DNA from: Cladosporium sp. IMV 00045 | Taxonomy: Eukaryota > Ascomycota > Dothideomycetes > Cladosporiales > Cladosporiaceae | NCBI GenBank assembly: GCA_001931905.2 | Contig: MSJI02000946.1 | Coordinates: 35,489 to 99,488, forward strand | Direction: 5' to 3' | DNA length: 64,000 nt | Shown: positions 41,674-53,260 of the stretch, piece after piece | Layout of the letters: every line of letters starts with the position of its first letter | Numbering within the stretch: the first letter of the stretch is position 1 | The notes under the pieces: generated by a model | The model's input: only the letters and a program-made list of their open reading frames with translations | The model's database searches: none | What the model was told of the DNA's origin: nothing | Program-made: the position numbers and the translations under genes

Positions 41674-43514
41674 CTAGAAGAACAACCAATTGCCGATGCA
41701 TTTCAACTTCTCCTTCAGCGTTTTCGCCTCACTCCATTCACCCAGGCTTGCTACCCGAAGGGCTTTCTCGCGCTCTTCGACCGTCATTCCCTGATCGAAC
41801 CTGTCTGTGACCAGGTCCATGTCCTGAAGCCTGACAAATTTCGTTCGCTTGATCAACTTCCATGTGATGAACATGACCACCATCACCGGGATCTCGATGT
41901 AAAAGCTGACGAAATCGACGGGTTTGAACTTCGGTGAGAAGCATGTCCAGCCCTGAACAAGGACCAGAACGGTATTCAGACCCTCTGATAGGATTGGGCC
42001 GTAAGGGTAGGTCCAATTCTTGAAGGGCAGCAAATGCTCCAGATTTTGCGCTCGAAGGCCAGAGCGGAATCGAAGCGACGCGAATCCGATAGCGATCCAT
42101 GACAGCTGGTTCGACACGCCGACGATGTTCTGTAACCACGTCCAGAGCTGGCCGGCTCCAATGTAGCTTGCGCCGAAGCAGAGACCGCTAATGGAAGCTG
42201 TCGACAGTACCGCAACCCAAGGCACCTGATTGCGATTAAGCGTTGCGAAGAATTTGGGTGCGTGACCATTCACTCCCAACGAGTACATCAGCCTTGATCC
42301 GGCGAATAGCGCGTGATTACCGGCTGAGATGACACTCGTCATGACGACAGCATTGATGAATGATCCCGCTACCTTACTCCCAGCCTGCATGAAGACAATT
42401 GTGAACGGAGAAGTGTGGCTGTCTTTCTCTGCCAGGCCAGGATAAGTGTACGGGACGTTGAGGCCGATTATGAGAATCGACAAGATGTAGAAGATCAGGA
42501 TCCGCCAGAAGACGTTGCGCACCACTCTTGGAAGGACTTGAGAAGGGTTTTTGGTCTCTCCAGCGGTGATGGCGATGGACTCAGTGCCTCCGTATGCGAA
42601 AGAAGCGGTGACGAAGACGGATGCGAAACCGCCAATGCCGCCAACAAAAGGCGCATCACCCAGGTAGAAGTTCCTGGTGCCGATGTACTCATGGTCTGTG
42701 TTGCCTCCACAATTGACAGCGATACCGAGGATGATGAATATCTGCGTACTTGAGTCAGGCTGCTGCATTTTGTTTTCATCTTTGCCGTGAAATGGAACCT
42801 ACCACGATCGTCACAATCTTGAGAAACGACAGCCAATATTCCATCTCACCATACAATCTCACAGAGATTATGTTCAAACCAAGAAGCACGAACAAGAAGA
42901 TAAGACTCAACGCCCAACCTGGAAAGTTATCGGTCCAATACTGGAGAAGTAGTTGCAGTGCAACAAGATCTGACGCTGTTGAGACGGCATCGTTGAACCA
43001 GTAGTTCCAGGTCAGAGCGAAACCGAAGCTGTCGTCGACGAAGCGTCTGCATAGAAAAGTAACAACAGCCCATGTTGTTCGAGTTATAATACACGTTGAC
43101 TTACCCAGCAAAGGTACAGAATGATCCAGCAACAGGAATGAAAGCTGCCATCTCTCCCAAAGAGAGCATCGTCACGAATACAATGCCGCCAACGATCGCG
43201 TACGATATCAGCATAGATGCTGGGCCACCGTTCGCCAGTGAATTTCCCGTCCCCAAAAACAATCCAGTGCCAATCGTGCCTATTTAAGACAGAGTCAGCC
43301 TGTTAACACATGAAATGAATGATAAGCTATAGTACGAACCACCAATAGCAATCATCTGAACCTGCCTCGCCGAGAGTTTTCGCGCAAGTGTTTCACCTGG
43401 ATGCTGCTCGGGAGGTGGGTCATCTCGCGTTCCCACTTCTGCAAACTCCTTGCCGCCTTGCTCGTTGTCGCTCCATCTGTCGACGGTTGGTTCTGCATGG
43501 CCGTACGAAGCCAT
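41674..43514 (-). CDS. fungal amino acid permease (YAT family, APC superfamily)
   Basis: Plasma-membrane proton-coupled amino acid permease related to Gap1/Agp-type proteins; substrate not assignable. Exons 43514-43340, 43279-43105, 43046-42803 and 42741-41674 give 553 aa. A hydrophilic 50-residue N-terminus is followed by the family motif MIAIGGTIGTGLFLGTGNSL, then SLGEMAAFIPVAGSF, FALTWNYWFNDAVSTASDL, FAYGGTESIAITAGETKNP and the SRLMYSLG segment. About twelve hydrophobic helices end near residue 505, and the C-terminal tail is charged. Four introns would be expected from other members; here three are present, two with uncommon donors (GTTCGT, GTAGGT), all giving perfect family sequence. Confidence 0.93.
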
Positions 43515-44374
43515 GTTCGGAAGTTGGATCAGGAAGCCACCGTCGGCAGTGACCCAAGACTAAACCTCAAAGGTCTATAATCTCAAAAACCGCTTGAAAC
43601 AATAAGAGGGCCAGGGTGCTTGACAGAAGAGCAGATTAATTATGCAAGAATCGAAGCAACAAAAGCTTACGAACACAAGCCTGCCTTGACCACGCTAGAA
43701 ATGCTTGGTGGGTTGGGAGAGGGTGTTGCAAGCTGGGGTATCATTCGGTTAGAGTTTGAGTTGTACTCGCTATGCCACTTCAGGCTTTGGCGACGATGGC
43801 GTGCTCGTCTGGTTCGTAAAATTCAAGTTACTATTACGTTCATTCAAATAATCAAAGCAATTGCTGAAAAGATGCATTCATGCAGAATCAACCATGATAG
43901 CCACGAGCAACGGATACGAGCAACCTAGTGAACCGACGAAACGAAACAGAAAACAAACCGAAAGGGAAAGAGAACGAGAAAAAAGTGCACTGTGTCAAGC
44001 CTCAAAAACAATCAGCAACAATACTTTCAGACTGTCAAAACAATAACACTGACTCGTGGTCAGTGCGAGTCAGATGGCATTTCTGGGAGTTCATATCTCT
44101 AACCTTCCGCAATTCTCCTGTCGTTACAAATGTTTACTGTGCGGCTTAACGGAAAAATTTTGCCAGCGCGGCTAACAACTATACTTCACGTCGACTTCAG
44201 ATTGTCAGTTGATGTTGGCGATTGACGAAAGACAAATTCAATCCATTCCATCGGTACCTGGCTGTCTGCACCCTCCACTTGATGTGATACCATACGATGC
44301 GATACCATGATTGCAACTCTGCAGCCTCACAAAGCTGACTTGACCATTCTGGTCTCATTCCTCATACTTCAGCT
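43515..44374. other. intergenic, no recognised gene
   Basis: Upstream region of the permease and 3' flank of the secreted-protein gene. It includes a purine-rich stretch near 43965-43985. Nothing else supported. Confidence 0.5.
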
Positions 44375-45025
44375 TCAACCGCATGCACCAGTGTCGAAGC
44401 ACGTGCACATTCCGAAAGTGAATGTGTCGCAAAGCACTGTTAATTATCAGTATAGTACACCACGCACCATCCGTGGAAGACACTCACAAGTAATGCCAGC
44501 TTGGTTCTCCTCCAGTACCGTGCCCTGGTTCGAAGAGAAAATCCAGGTATAGCAAGTGGCCATGTTTAGCCATCCGAAAAGACCTGCGTTGCCCGCAGCA
44601 GCGCACCATGCATCCGCAATGCCCTCGAAAAGATCGGAGCTGGGATTGCCATCGGGGTCCGTCTCTGGGACATCGTCACCAGGGCAAGCCGTGCGGTTGG
44701 TGAAGGGGTTGACGGAATCACCATAATCGGTAATGATGGCACAGAACTGAGCTGCTCCTGAGGTCTTTGTGGCGTCGTTGCCGTCCAGTCCCAGACACTC
44801 GTTGCAGGCGATAGTTGTAGGGTAGTTTGTGCTTTGATCGTGGCAGATGAGCTTGCCGATGTCGTCTTCCGAGGGGTCTACATCGTTCTCGCTGCAGTTG
44901 TCGATATGATGCGTACGATCGGGTTCCTGGCGCTTCGAAACGCCGGTGTTGTGCTGCGGCGTTGGGTTGGCGAAGGTCGAGGCCAACAACGCGAAAGCAG
45001 CGAGCGAGAAAGCGAAAGACTTCAT
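44375..45025 (-). CDS. secreted cysteine-rich protein with Kex2-like site
   Basis: Not recognised as a family. Exons 45025-44488 and 44436-44375 give 199 aa; the 51-nt intron has a GTGAGT donor and a near-ideal TACTGAT branch with AACAG acceptor. The product has a signal peptide (residues 1-19, ending FA), a Lys-Arg at 31-32 that could be a Kex2 processing site, and twelve cysteines (44, 61, 74, 77, 95, 114, 141, 158, 182, 190, 192, 198). The last four Cys come from the second exon, which the unspliced frame would miss. No membrane anchor. The acidic mature protein of about 167 aa could be an effector-like or antimicrobial secreted protein; that is inference. Confidence 0.8.
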
Positions 45026-46627
45026 GATCCGTTGTGTAATGGTATTGAAAGTAGTGATTATTGTCGAGATGAGGAGGTATTTCAGTGCGCGATGGCGCTG
45101 AATTTATGTCTGAAGCTGCCGGCACTCGCCGTTTCCATATCGCCTCCCATTTCCATGATCGAGCGATTCGTATCAATCCTACCTGGTCGATCGACGTGAC
45201 GCTCGCTGAAGATCCATCAAGAATCGCGGTATAGGTGGAGGGAAGTGTCTTGGCCGTAGGGTTTCCAAACGTGCACGGCACAGTGCGTGGGTCTGTCATC
45301 AGTCTATCGGGCAATGGAGGTGAATATATCACGCGAGTAGGACGAGATGTTGCTGCTCAACGTCATGGCGTCTTCCTTCGTGTGTTATAGAGAGGTCGCA
45401 GTCCTACTGTGAAGTAGACTCTCGAAGAATCACACCATCGCCAAGCTTCCTTCAGTCATGTCTTGGCTCGACTTGATCCACAGCGTTGCGCATGCCTCGG
45501 AAACCTTGTAGACTGGTTGGTCAACATCAATGTCTCCAACAATCCTTCAGCACATACGACTATAACTCAGTGAAGTGTGGGCATCACCTCCGCTATACAA
45601 GCACTGGAGCGGGCGACTAGTACTGGAGTGACATATCCGCCCAGATTCAAGGCTGTGCCGGCGCTACAACCCGACCTCACTTGAAACAATAACCGAAGAA
45701 ACATGGTGATCATTCGAGGATACAATGAATCATACGAACAAGTCCGACGGCAGCCGCCTTCCTGAGCTAAACATGCAAGCAGCTCACGGCCAGGATACCT
45801 AAGCGCTGAGGATCATGCTCGTAAAAGAATAGGATCTAGACTTAGTTACGCGCCGTGCTATGGAGCTCTAGTCAATGAGCGCCTGCCGTCGACAGGCAAA
45901 AACGGCGGCAAACAAAGCATAAACTTGAAGCAGACATGTCAAAGTCAGACGTGAAAGGCATCCCAAGCAATGCAAGCGCTGACCACAATGCCGCAAAGCC
46001 ACGTCTATAGAACAAACGTTAACACAAGAACACCACGATCATGGACCCCTCAACACCACTTCACCAACAGCAACTTTCCACCCCATAAACAAAGTGTCAT
46101 CGACTGATTTCCTCGGTGAGTACTTCACAAGGCAGTCACACTGGATGGCTACTGATGTCTGCAAGATCATGGCTGCAACGACCGTCTATGTCTCCATCAC
46201 AATCTATGTTGGCGACCCAATCGACCATCAAAATACCGGCATACAAATTTATTCCTGGAATTCGCAAATCAAGGACCTTCCGCTCTTGTCCACGTGTGGG
46301 GCCAATCGGAGAGTTTGAGTTCACCGTTCAAGATGGCTATGATCCATCCCAAGACAGTTCACTCGCCAGGAAAGTCGACTTAGGACGTCGTTCTGTCCAG
46401 GAAAGCCGGGCGAACATTATCCGCTTTTTGCGCGCAGTCCCAATAGACAATCGAGATCGCGAGTTCAACTGTCAAGCTGGGTAGAGCTTGCACTCAAGAG
46501 GTTGACGATCTCAAGCATGCTGTCGAGTGAATTGTATGAGAGAGGCGTGGACGAGATGGTTGATGCGATTTCTGAGGCGAAAGACGAAGAAATGTAGCCG
46601 AAAAGTCGCAGCTGATATAGTAGCCAC
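45026..46627. other. intergenic, no recognised gene
   Basis: About 1.6 kb. Short frames (for example 46094-46318 plus strand) show no domain. A 15-codon ATG frame at 46041 sits in a plausible leader context but leads to nothing. Confidence 0.5.
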
Positions 46628-47362
46628 TCAGGGGCGCTGCCAGCGAAGGATTGCTTGCTGAGTGACGAGCCCGTCTTCATAAGCCATTTCGAAAATGAAC
46701 GGTGCAAAGTTTTTCCAGTCTTTACAGGATGTCTTGCATTCAAAGAACTTGACGTATTCGTAATGCTCAGGATACCAGCCAGCAAACTCCCAGTCGACTA
46801 TGGCTTGTATCATCCCGTTCCTCACAATGATGTTGCGGGGCGAGAGGTCTCCATGGGTGAAGCGGATACTGTGATTCGATCGCATCCTTGCGCTGAGGCC
46901 ATTGCGGATGGGATTGGGACATAAAGAAAACAGATCCAATATGAAGGCGTTGAATGCTGTTTCGTCGGTGAAGGGGCCACCAGTATAGTCATCGTAGCGT
47001 CGGCAATCACGAGCGGGACCATTGATAGCTCCAATATGAAATTTTTCCTGCCGAGCTGATCGCATCGATGAGACCACACACCCAAGCTGGCGAGCGAGCG
47101 ATTCTTTGTCGACATCAGACATTATTGGCCAGATGTCTTCCAAGCAATCGCCTTCGACAAAATCCGTCAAAATCGTACGTGAGTCGGCAGAGAACTCATA
47201 AGGTGTCGGGGCTGGAACACCTAGTTCTTGCGCGAGCTTGAGAGCCTCGAACTCTTCTAACCGCACTCGCGAACCCGATTTCCTGAGTTGTCCATCAGGC
47301 TGGCGCGAGCAGTTTGTATTCCCAATCGGCTCTAAGAACGTGTCAGAGAACCTGCCGTACAT
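46628..47362 (-). CDS. aminoglycoside phosphotransferase-fold (APH) protein
   Basis: Small-molecule kinase fold protein of the APH/choline-kinase superfamily, very numerous in fungi and mostly without known substrate. One exon, 244 aa. The region SGSRVRLEEFEALKLAQELGVPAPTPY matches the family N-lobe, FVEGDCLEDIW the hinge, THGDLSPRNIIV the catalytic loop (D and N present) and VDWEFAGWYPEHYEYVK the metal-binding Asp and following motif. The N-lobe is shorter than usual and lacks a clear first strand, so an upstream exon may be missing or the gene may be truncated at its 5' end. C-terminus ILRWQRP is a normal family end. Confidence 0.85.
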   Translation of the reverse strand: MYGRFSDTFLEPIGNTNCSRQPDGQLRKSGSRVRLEEFEALKLAQELGVPAPTPYEFSADSRTILTDFVEGDCLEDIWPIMSDVDKESLARQLGCVVSSMRSARQEKFHIGAINGPARDCRRYDDYTGGPFTDETAFNAFILDLFSLCPNPIRNGLSARMRSNHSIRFTHGDLSPRNIIVRNGMIQAIVDWEFAGWYPEHYEYVKFFECKTSCKDWKNFAPFIFEMAYEDGLVTQQAILRWQRP

Positions 47363-47926
47363 GGCATCTGTCGTTTGTCATACGCGATCCTTCCATTATG
47401 CAGGTGCTCTAACGTTGCAATCCACGGGCTGTTCAGGACGAGGCAGGGAACATGCTATTTGATGGGAGTCAAAGCGATAATTGCTTCAAGGCGCGACTTC
47501 AGAACAGGCGCTTAGCACAGCGCTTAGACGCCGGCTAGTGGCGCAGCATGAACGAGTCGGTTGTCGAGCATCTCTTGATAGGCAGAATGCGCTAATGACA
47601 GAGATGTGGAGAGAGGAACGGTAGGGGAGAGGCAATTTGTCATGCCAATGTTCTTGTATTTCTGCCGACCTTGTTAAAGGTAAAGAGTTTAGTAGAACAT
47701 TCGTGCTCGGTATTTAATCTGAAGTTCAACATGTTGCTTCAAGTTGCCTTCATGTTCGAACACCCAGCGAATACTTTGACGTCATCGTGCATCTGCCCCA
47801 CGAAGCATGTCGTTTCACATGCAAGGCACTCGTGGCTCTTCTTGGAGTTTGGGGACCTCAGCTGTTTCCGATCGACATTTTCACAAACAACAGACACTCG
47901 ACCTTTCTCCTGTGTCTAAGCAAATC
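47363..47926. promoter_or_regulatory. divergent promoter region of the APH gene and second hydrolase
   Basis: A 564-bp gap between opposite start codons. No specific element identified. Confidence 0.5.
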
Positions 47927-49113
47927 ATGTCGGACAGTGAAATTGCTACTAAGGCGCCTGAGAGCGACCTCGCCGAACGTAGCGCTATCCCCGGCGACAC
48001 TGCCGTCGACCAAGGTCCTAGTTTGGGCGTAAGTTGGATCCAAAAAGCAATACCAAATTGACTCTAGCTAAGATCCCTCCAGGAGCACTGTGTCACAGAC
48101 CGTCCAACGCGTACGTCTCGTGAAAAGCATCTTGAAACGATCAGTATACTAACATCTGTCCAGCCTCCGGCGCAACACCCACAGGCGTAAGAGCTACAGG
48201 CCACCACTCACGCGAACCACAGCACTCACGACCTTGACATAGGAAATCACAAAATTTAACGACATCGAGACATACGTGACCAAGCCTGCAGACTACCCTC
48301 ATGCGCCCAGTAAACTTCTCCTGCTCCTTACTGGAGGCACGGGAGTGCACAGCACGAACAACAAACTCCAAGCCGACAAATACGCTTCTGAGGGATTCCT
48401 TGTAGTCATGCCCGACCAGTATGCGAGCTTCATATATTCGTTCTACCGCTTATCCTAACATATGTCCTAGGTTCGCCGGCGACCCAGCAACGAACACCAC
48501 ATCCACAGCGTCCACCGACCCCTCTCCCTCCGTGATCGAGCAAATCAAGCTAGGAATCGCCAGCGTAGCCAAATCATTCACAATCGACATGTGGTTGGCC
48601 CGTCATACTCCCGAGAAGGTTCTGCCACGCCTCCAGCGCGTCCTCACTGCGATCAAGGAAGAGTACGCCGACGCGTACGCAAACGGCGGTGGAATCTACG
48701 CGGCTGGATACTGCTTCGGAGCCAAGTACGTTCTTCTTCTGGGCAGCGAACTGCCTCAGGACGTAATTCAAGGCCAGCGCGCCCCGGAAACGCAGGCGGA
48801 GGAGGGCATGGTTCACGAAGGCCCTATGATCAAGTGCGGCGCGATTGCGCATGGAATCCTTTCAAAAGCGGATCTCGACGGTGTGAAGGTCCCTACCAGC
48901 GTAGTTGCTGTGGAAGGCGACCCCCTGTTCCCGGACGAGATCAGGGAAGCTGGCAAGAAAGACATGGAGGAGAGAGGTCTGGAGCACGAGCTGCAAGTCT
49001 ACCCTGGCGTGCCGCACGGTTTCGCCGTGACGGGCAACTACGACGACCAGGGAATCGTGCAGGCCCAGAAGGAGGCCTACGCGCAGATGCTAGGCTGGCT
49101 GAAGGCTCACTGA
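47927..49113 (+). CDS. dienelactone hydrolase family protein (second copy)
   Basis: Second alpha/beta hydrolase of this family, only distantly similar to the first. Five exons: 47927-48028, 48083-48110 (28 nt), 48164-48186 (23 nt), 48243-48418 and 48471-49113, giving 323 aa. The short exons rebuild the family segment EHCVTDRPTPSGATPTGEI and are flanked by GTAAGT, GTACGT and GTAAGA donors with a perfect TACTAAC branch before the 23-nt exon. Triad residues are C191 in GYCFGAK, D260 in EGDPLFPDE and H292 in GVPHGFAV. The N-terminal 35 residues are acidic and poorly ordered. Convergent with sld5 (197 bp between stops). Substrate unknown. Confidence 0.9.
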
Positions 49114-49310
49114 GTGTGCTTTTCTCGCGTCCTCTCGTTTCCCAAGACGACATGAGATGAAGCATGATACCACGATTGATAGTACAGTCCTGTTCCCGCA
49201 TCGAGCACCGAGCGTGAAAATCTTGAACGCATCTTTTATTCTCCTGCTCTATCAGCTTTTAATCTGGGTATCATTTGCTCCTCGTCCTTCCTATGCACAA
49301 TCCCCCTCCT

Positions 49311-50137
49311 TCAAATCAACTCAACATCACCCCTCTCCACGCCTTCCCTAACATCCACCCACCTCAAAACCCATATATCGCCCCTCCTGAGCTCCACGAC
49401 ACCCGCGCCTTGCTCTCCCTGCACCTCGACCTGCCCCGCATCTCTCAGTATGCGGCAGAAAACCGCCGTGTCTTCATCCGGTTTGTCCACCATGCTGATT
49501 CCGCCCGCCGTGTCGTCTAGTTTCTGCAGACCTGTGGGGAAGGCGGAGAGGAAAGCGGTGTGGTAGTGCGAGGAGAGCAGGTGCTGGTGGTGGTGCAGGT
49601 ATTGCGATTCGAGGTGTGAGAGGGCCGTGGGCGAGGATTGTGAGAGTGCGAGCGTGTGGTGTGGATATCGGTCGATCTGTGGGAGAGAGGTGGTTAGCCA
49701 AATGTTGTCTTTTTGTCTTTGTGGATGACGCTCAGAGTATCATTTACCTTAGCTATGCGTGCTCGCAGAAGAGAGCGCATCAGGAACTTGAACCTCTCCA
49801 ATTCCGTCTGGACGATCACCAGCTTGAAGTTGGCTGAGGGATCGGCTGTCGCGTTCATGGTCTCGATGACTTCTATCTTCAAATTTCCGTAATCAGTATA
49901 CTCAACCACTCAACCACCAGAACAGCCTTGCTTTTCTCCCTCTCACAGGCCCCAACGACGCACCTGTCTCGCGATCCTCTGCATCGTCCTATCAACCAGC
50001 TCGGAGGGGTAGGGCAGCAACTCCGGCGCCGTACGCTCGTTGACCCATGCTCGCGTGATGGCTTGCAGGTCGAGGGTCGATTGAGGGATCAGAGGGCCGC
50101 CGGATACGGAGGCGAGAATGTCCGCTATGTCAGCCAT
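49311..50137 (-). CDS. sld5: GINS complex subunit SLD5
   Basis: Subunit of the GINS tetramer, part of the CMG replicative helicase. Exons 50137-49964, 49876-49748 and 49676-49311 give 222 aa, the usual length. Family marks: ITRAWVNERTAPELLPYP near residue 30, IARQIEVIETM, the helix ELERFKFLMRSLLRARIAKIDRYPHH, and the C-terminal beta domain ending in RGDVELI, which corresponds to the conserved C-terminus. All splice sites are GT-AG; the second acceptor is GAAG with an ACTGATTAC branch region. An internal His-rich loop (YLHHHQHLLSSHYH) is as expected between the A and B domains. Confidence 0.94.
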
Positions 50138-51312
50138 GGGGGCGGGAGGAGCTATGCTGTGATTCTTGAAGTGATGCGTGGATGGATGGTCATCGCCGAG
50201 GAAGCGCGGGGTTGGATTTCTGGAGACCCTCGAGACGTGACATGGCGCGCTGGATGAACTCTATTTGCTTCCCTGCTCTGCGTCTCTTTGTGACTTGCCT
50301 CTAGACATGCTTCTAAGGTACGTCTCATGATTACGCCCGGAGCCCTGGGTCTGCCGAATGCCATGCATGAGGCTGTTCTTCTGATATGCAGCTGTCACGC
50401 GTCACTGGATAAGAGACATGGATGATCCGAAGCCTGATTCGAAGGGGCTTTGTCGAGCTTGCCACCCTGAAGCCTCATTCGGCTCAGCCTGAGAGCTTCC
50501 AGATATCACCTCGACTCAAAATGGAATCGCAGTCCAGTCTCAGACCAGAGGCGGTTGCCTACTGTATGTGCCCGCGAAATCCCGATGACTTCCGCAGTAT
50601 TTAGAGGCCTCCCACCCGATCGAAATCGTCCTTCAAAGGCCCGCTTCCCTACTATAGTAATCTACCTATCTCGTCTTCGAACGACCACCGATTCCACGAC
50701 AGGAGCCACCTGATACTGGACTTCAAAAATGACTTGAAGAAGCAATACTCGATGAGGATCCTGGAGCTCTATTTGGGCATGCGACTAAAATCCCGAGAGG
50801 TTGGACGGCAATCTAGAATCGTCAGCATCTCGCATGGCTCTCTGATAAAGCCACATACAACAGTATCACCAAACAGTAATCATTACTTCACAGCAGCAGC
50901 CATATCTATGGAATCCGAAACCTCTCTAGGACATCGGTTCCCAAATGCTGATCCAGCGGTACGGTTATTGGCTCATCGTGGCAGATCCAAGCCGGAATTT
51001 CCTTTTCGGGCGATTTTTCCCTTCTGAACCGCTATCAGTTGAACCCATGATATCAGGATTGCACTGCAATGCTGAATTCCTGTCTCTGGATCTCGTTTCC
51101 CTAGGATTCATGGTCATGATGATAGTAGGAATTCCTTGTTTTGGCAAGTGACCATGATCAGGTTGTCGACGTGGCGAGGCCTGTATAGACACAAAAAAGC
51201 GCCAGATGTCTGCCATGGCTGAAGAAAAGGTAGATACAGATTCCATCACAGAAACAAACATTCTTGATCAAACAAACAAACAAGCACTTCCTACTTCAAT
51301 CAATCACACACG
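50138..51312. promoter_or_regulatory. intergenic with divergent promoters of sld5 and the Rieske gene
   Basis: About 1.2 kb. The end next to 51313 is an A/C-rich leader with a repeated CAAACAAA word. Short frames have no motif. Confidence 0.5.
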
Positions 51313-52697
51313 ATGTTCGGCTTCCTTAGCAGTGGAGGCGCTCAGCCCAAGCCATCGTCCGACTCGGACATGAAGTCGACCGTACGAGCGCTGCCCGCAG
51401 CATGGTACACGACGAACGAGATGTATGAGTTCGAACGTCGAGCCATCTTCTCTCGTCAGTGGATTTTCCTTACGCACCAATCTCGTCTTCAGTGGCCTGG
51501 TGACTTCCTTCGCTACAGCATGGCTGGGTACGACTTCATCATCATCATGGACCGCACCAAGACGATCAACGCATTCCACAACGTCTGCCGCCACCGCGCA
51601 TACACCGTCGTCGAGAAGGACGCAGGTCGTGCCAACATCCTCTCTTGCCGCTATCACGGATGGTCTTACGGCTTGAACGGCAAGCTGGCCAAGGCACCCG
51701 ACTATGACCTCCTGAAGGATTTCGACAAATCCAAGAACGGCCTGTTCCCGATCCACCTCCGTATCGATTCCAAGGGGTTCATCTGGATCAACTTGGACTC
51801 GAAGGAGACCCCCGAGGTCGCCTGGGAGGAGTCCTTCAACGGTGCCGACGAGCAGTCGAGATTTGACAAGTTCGACTTCAATGACTACCAGCTGGACCAC
51901 ACGTACGAGCTTGACGCCAACTACAACTGGAAGATCGCTTCGGACAACTTCAATGAATGCTACCACTGCAAGACCACACACCCCGACGTCCCGACGTTCC
52001 TCACGATCGACAGCCACGACGTAGAACTCAAGAAAGGCTACATGGAACACGACCAAGCCCCGACCGAAGAACAGAGGGCCAAGGGCTACGACGTCAACTC
52101 CACCTATTACTTCCCCAACGTCTCGATGTCCGTATCGTAAGTCAACCGTCGTCGTCCCGCATCAAACACGAAAGATGATCTTAATACTAACAACCCACGA
52201 TCCAACAGACCTCACTTCATGATGATCCAGAAATTCCAGCCCTCGTCGGCCAAACAAACCAAAGTCCATTACGAAGTGTATCGCAACCGCAACTCGTCCG
52301 ACGAAGACTTCCACACCATCGCCGACACCTACGCCCGCGTCATGAAAGAAGACAAAGCGCTCTGCGACCGCGCCCAGGCCAACCTCAACGCCGGCGTCTT
52401 CGTCAACGGCGAACTGCACCCGAGGTGGGAGAAAGGTGAGCCATCTACCCCAAAAAACCCTTTACCAGCCCCTCGTCGCAGGATACTGACAGTCATGCTT
52501 CCAAAGGCCCGCTTCACTTCCAGAACCAAGTCCGCGAAGTCATCACGGAACACTTCAAGCGCGAAAAAGCCGAGGCGAGAGAAATCTGGCCCGCCAGGCA
52601 GCAGATCCCCCGGGACGCTGTGAGCGAGGAGGATCAGGAGATTTGCGACGGGTTGGGCTGTGGCGCGCCACAGCCTCAGGGGATCCTTTCTTGGTGA
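51313..52697 (+). CDS. Rieske non-heme iron oxygenase, choline/carnitine monooxygenase-like
   Basis: Ring-hydroxylating-type oxygenase alpha subunit; closest functional classes are quaternary-ammonium oxygenases (choline monooxygenase, carnitine oxygenase). Exons 51313-52136, 52209-52435 and 52507-52697 give 413 aa. The [2Fe-2S] Rieske site is C92-X-H94-X17-C112-X2-H115, and the mononuclear iron site DNFNECYHCKTTHPDV contains H218 and H223. Position E215 carries Glu where ring dioxygenases usually have Asp, which favours the choline/carnitine group. No transit peptide or signal peptide is obvious. A separate reductase would be needed; none is adjacent. Convergent with the DIM-2 gene. Confidence 0.9.
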
Positions 52698-53260
52698 AGT
52701 GGTTGAGGAATGATGATGATCATGATGATATCTCTGCTTTCTTGCGATTTACAGACTGCATTGCGTTGTTGAACGAGAATGTCGCGTTGATTTTCTTGAT
52801 TTTGGAATCTCTGGACTTGATGACGATTCGATGTGGCATTGCTGCGGTTTGAGCGTGCGCTTTTGCTGTTGTTTGGGCGTATTTGTTTTCTTCGGCCAGT
52901 CCTCTCTCGTTACATAGAATGACAATACCTTTCATTTGAAGATCTTCGCTGGTCAGCTTTGTTATCCCACCCAATTCCGTTTTGAACAGTATTCGACAGT
53001 TGACAGCCCTGAATTGTGGTTTGAAATCCAATCCACGAGGCGATAGCGAACAATACTTCTGGTCGTGAACGTTCATTGCGGAATAAGGGCCCTGATAATA
53101 TTTCATGCTGCTATGAATAATCGGTTTGCGCAGTCATCAGTCGACCGCGTTCCAAGTTCTCCGCGGTCCTTTCACGCCGGCTCGCGCATCTCCTCTCCCC
53201 TGAACTTCGCACCAAGACATGCTCAAGGCGCCCAATGTATCCCAAGCATCAGCGGCCAAT
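52698..53260. other. intergenic between convergent Rieske and DIM-2 genes
   Basis: 3' flanks with ATGATGATCATGATGAT-like low complexity near 52711-52730. No gene recognised. Confidence 0.6.

Noticed and set aside
37638..49113. Catabolic gene cluster suggested by two dienelactone hydrolases and permeases
   Set aside because: The two hydrolases are 9 kb apart, diverged, and separated by unrelated genes; no ring-cleavage dioxygenase or regulator lies between them.
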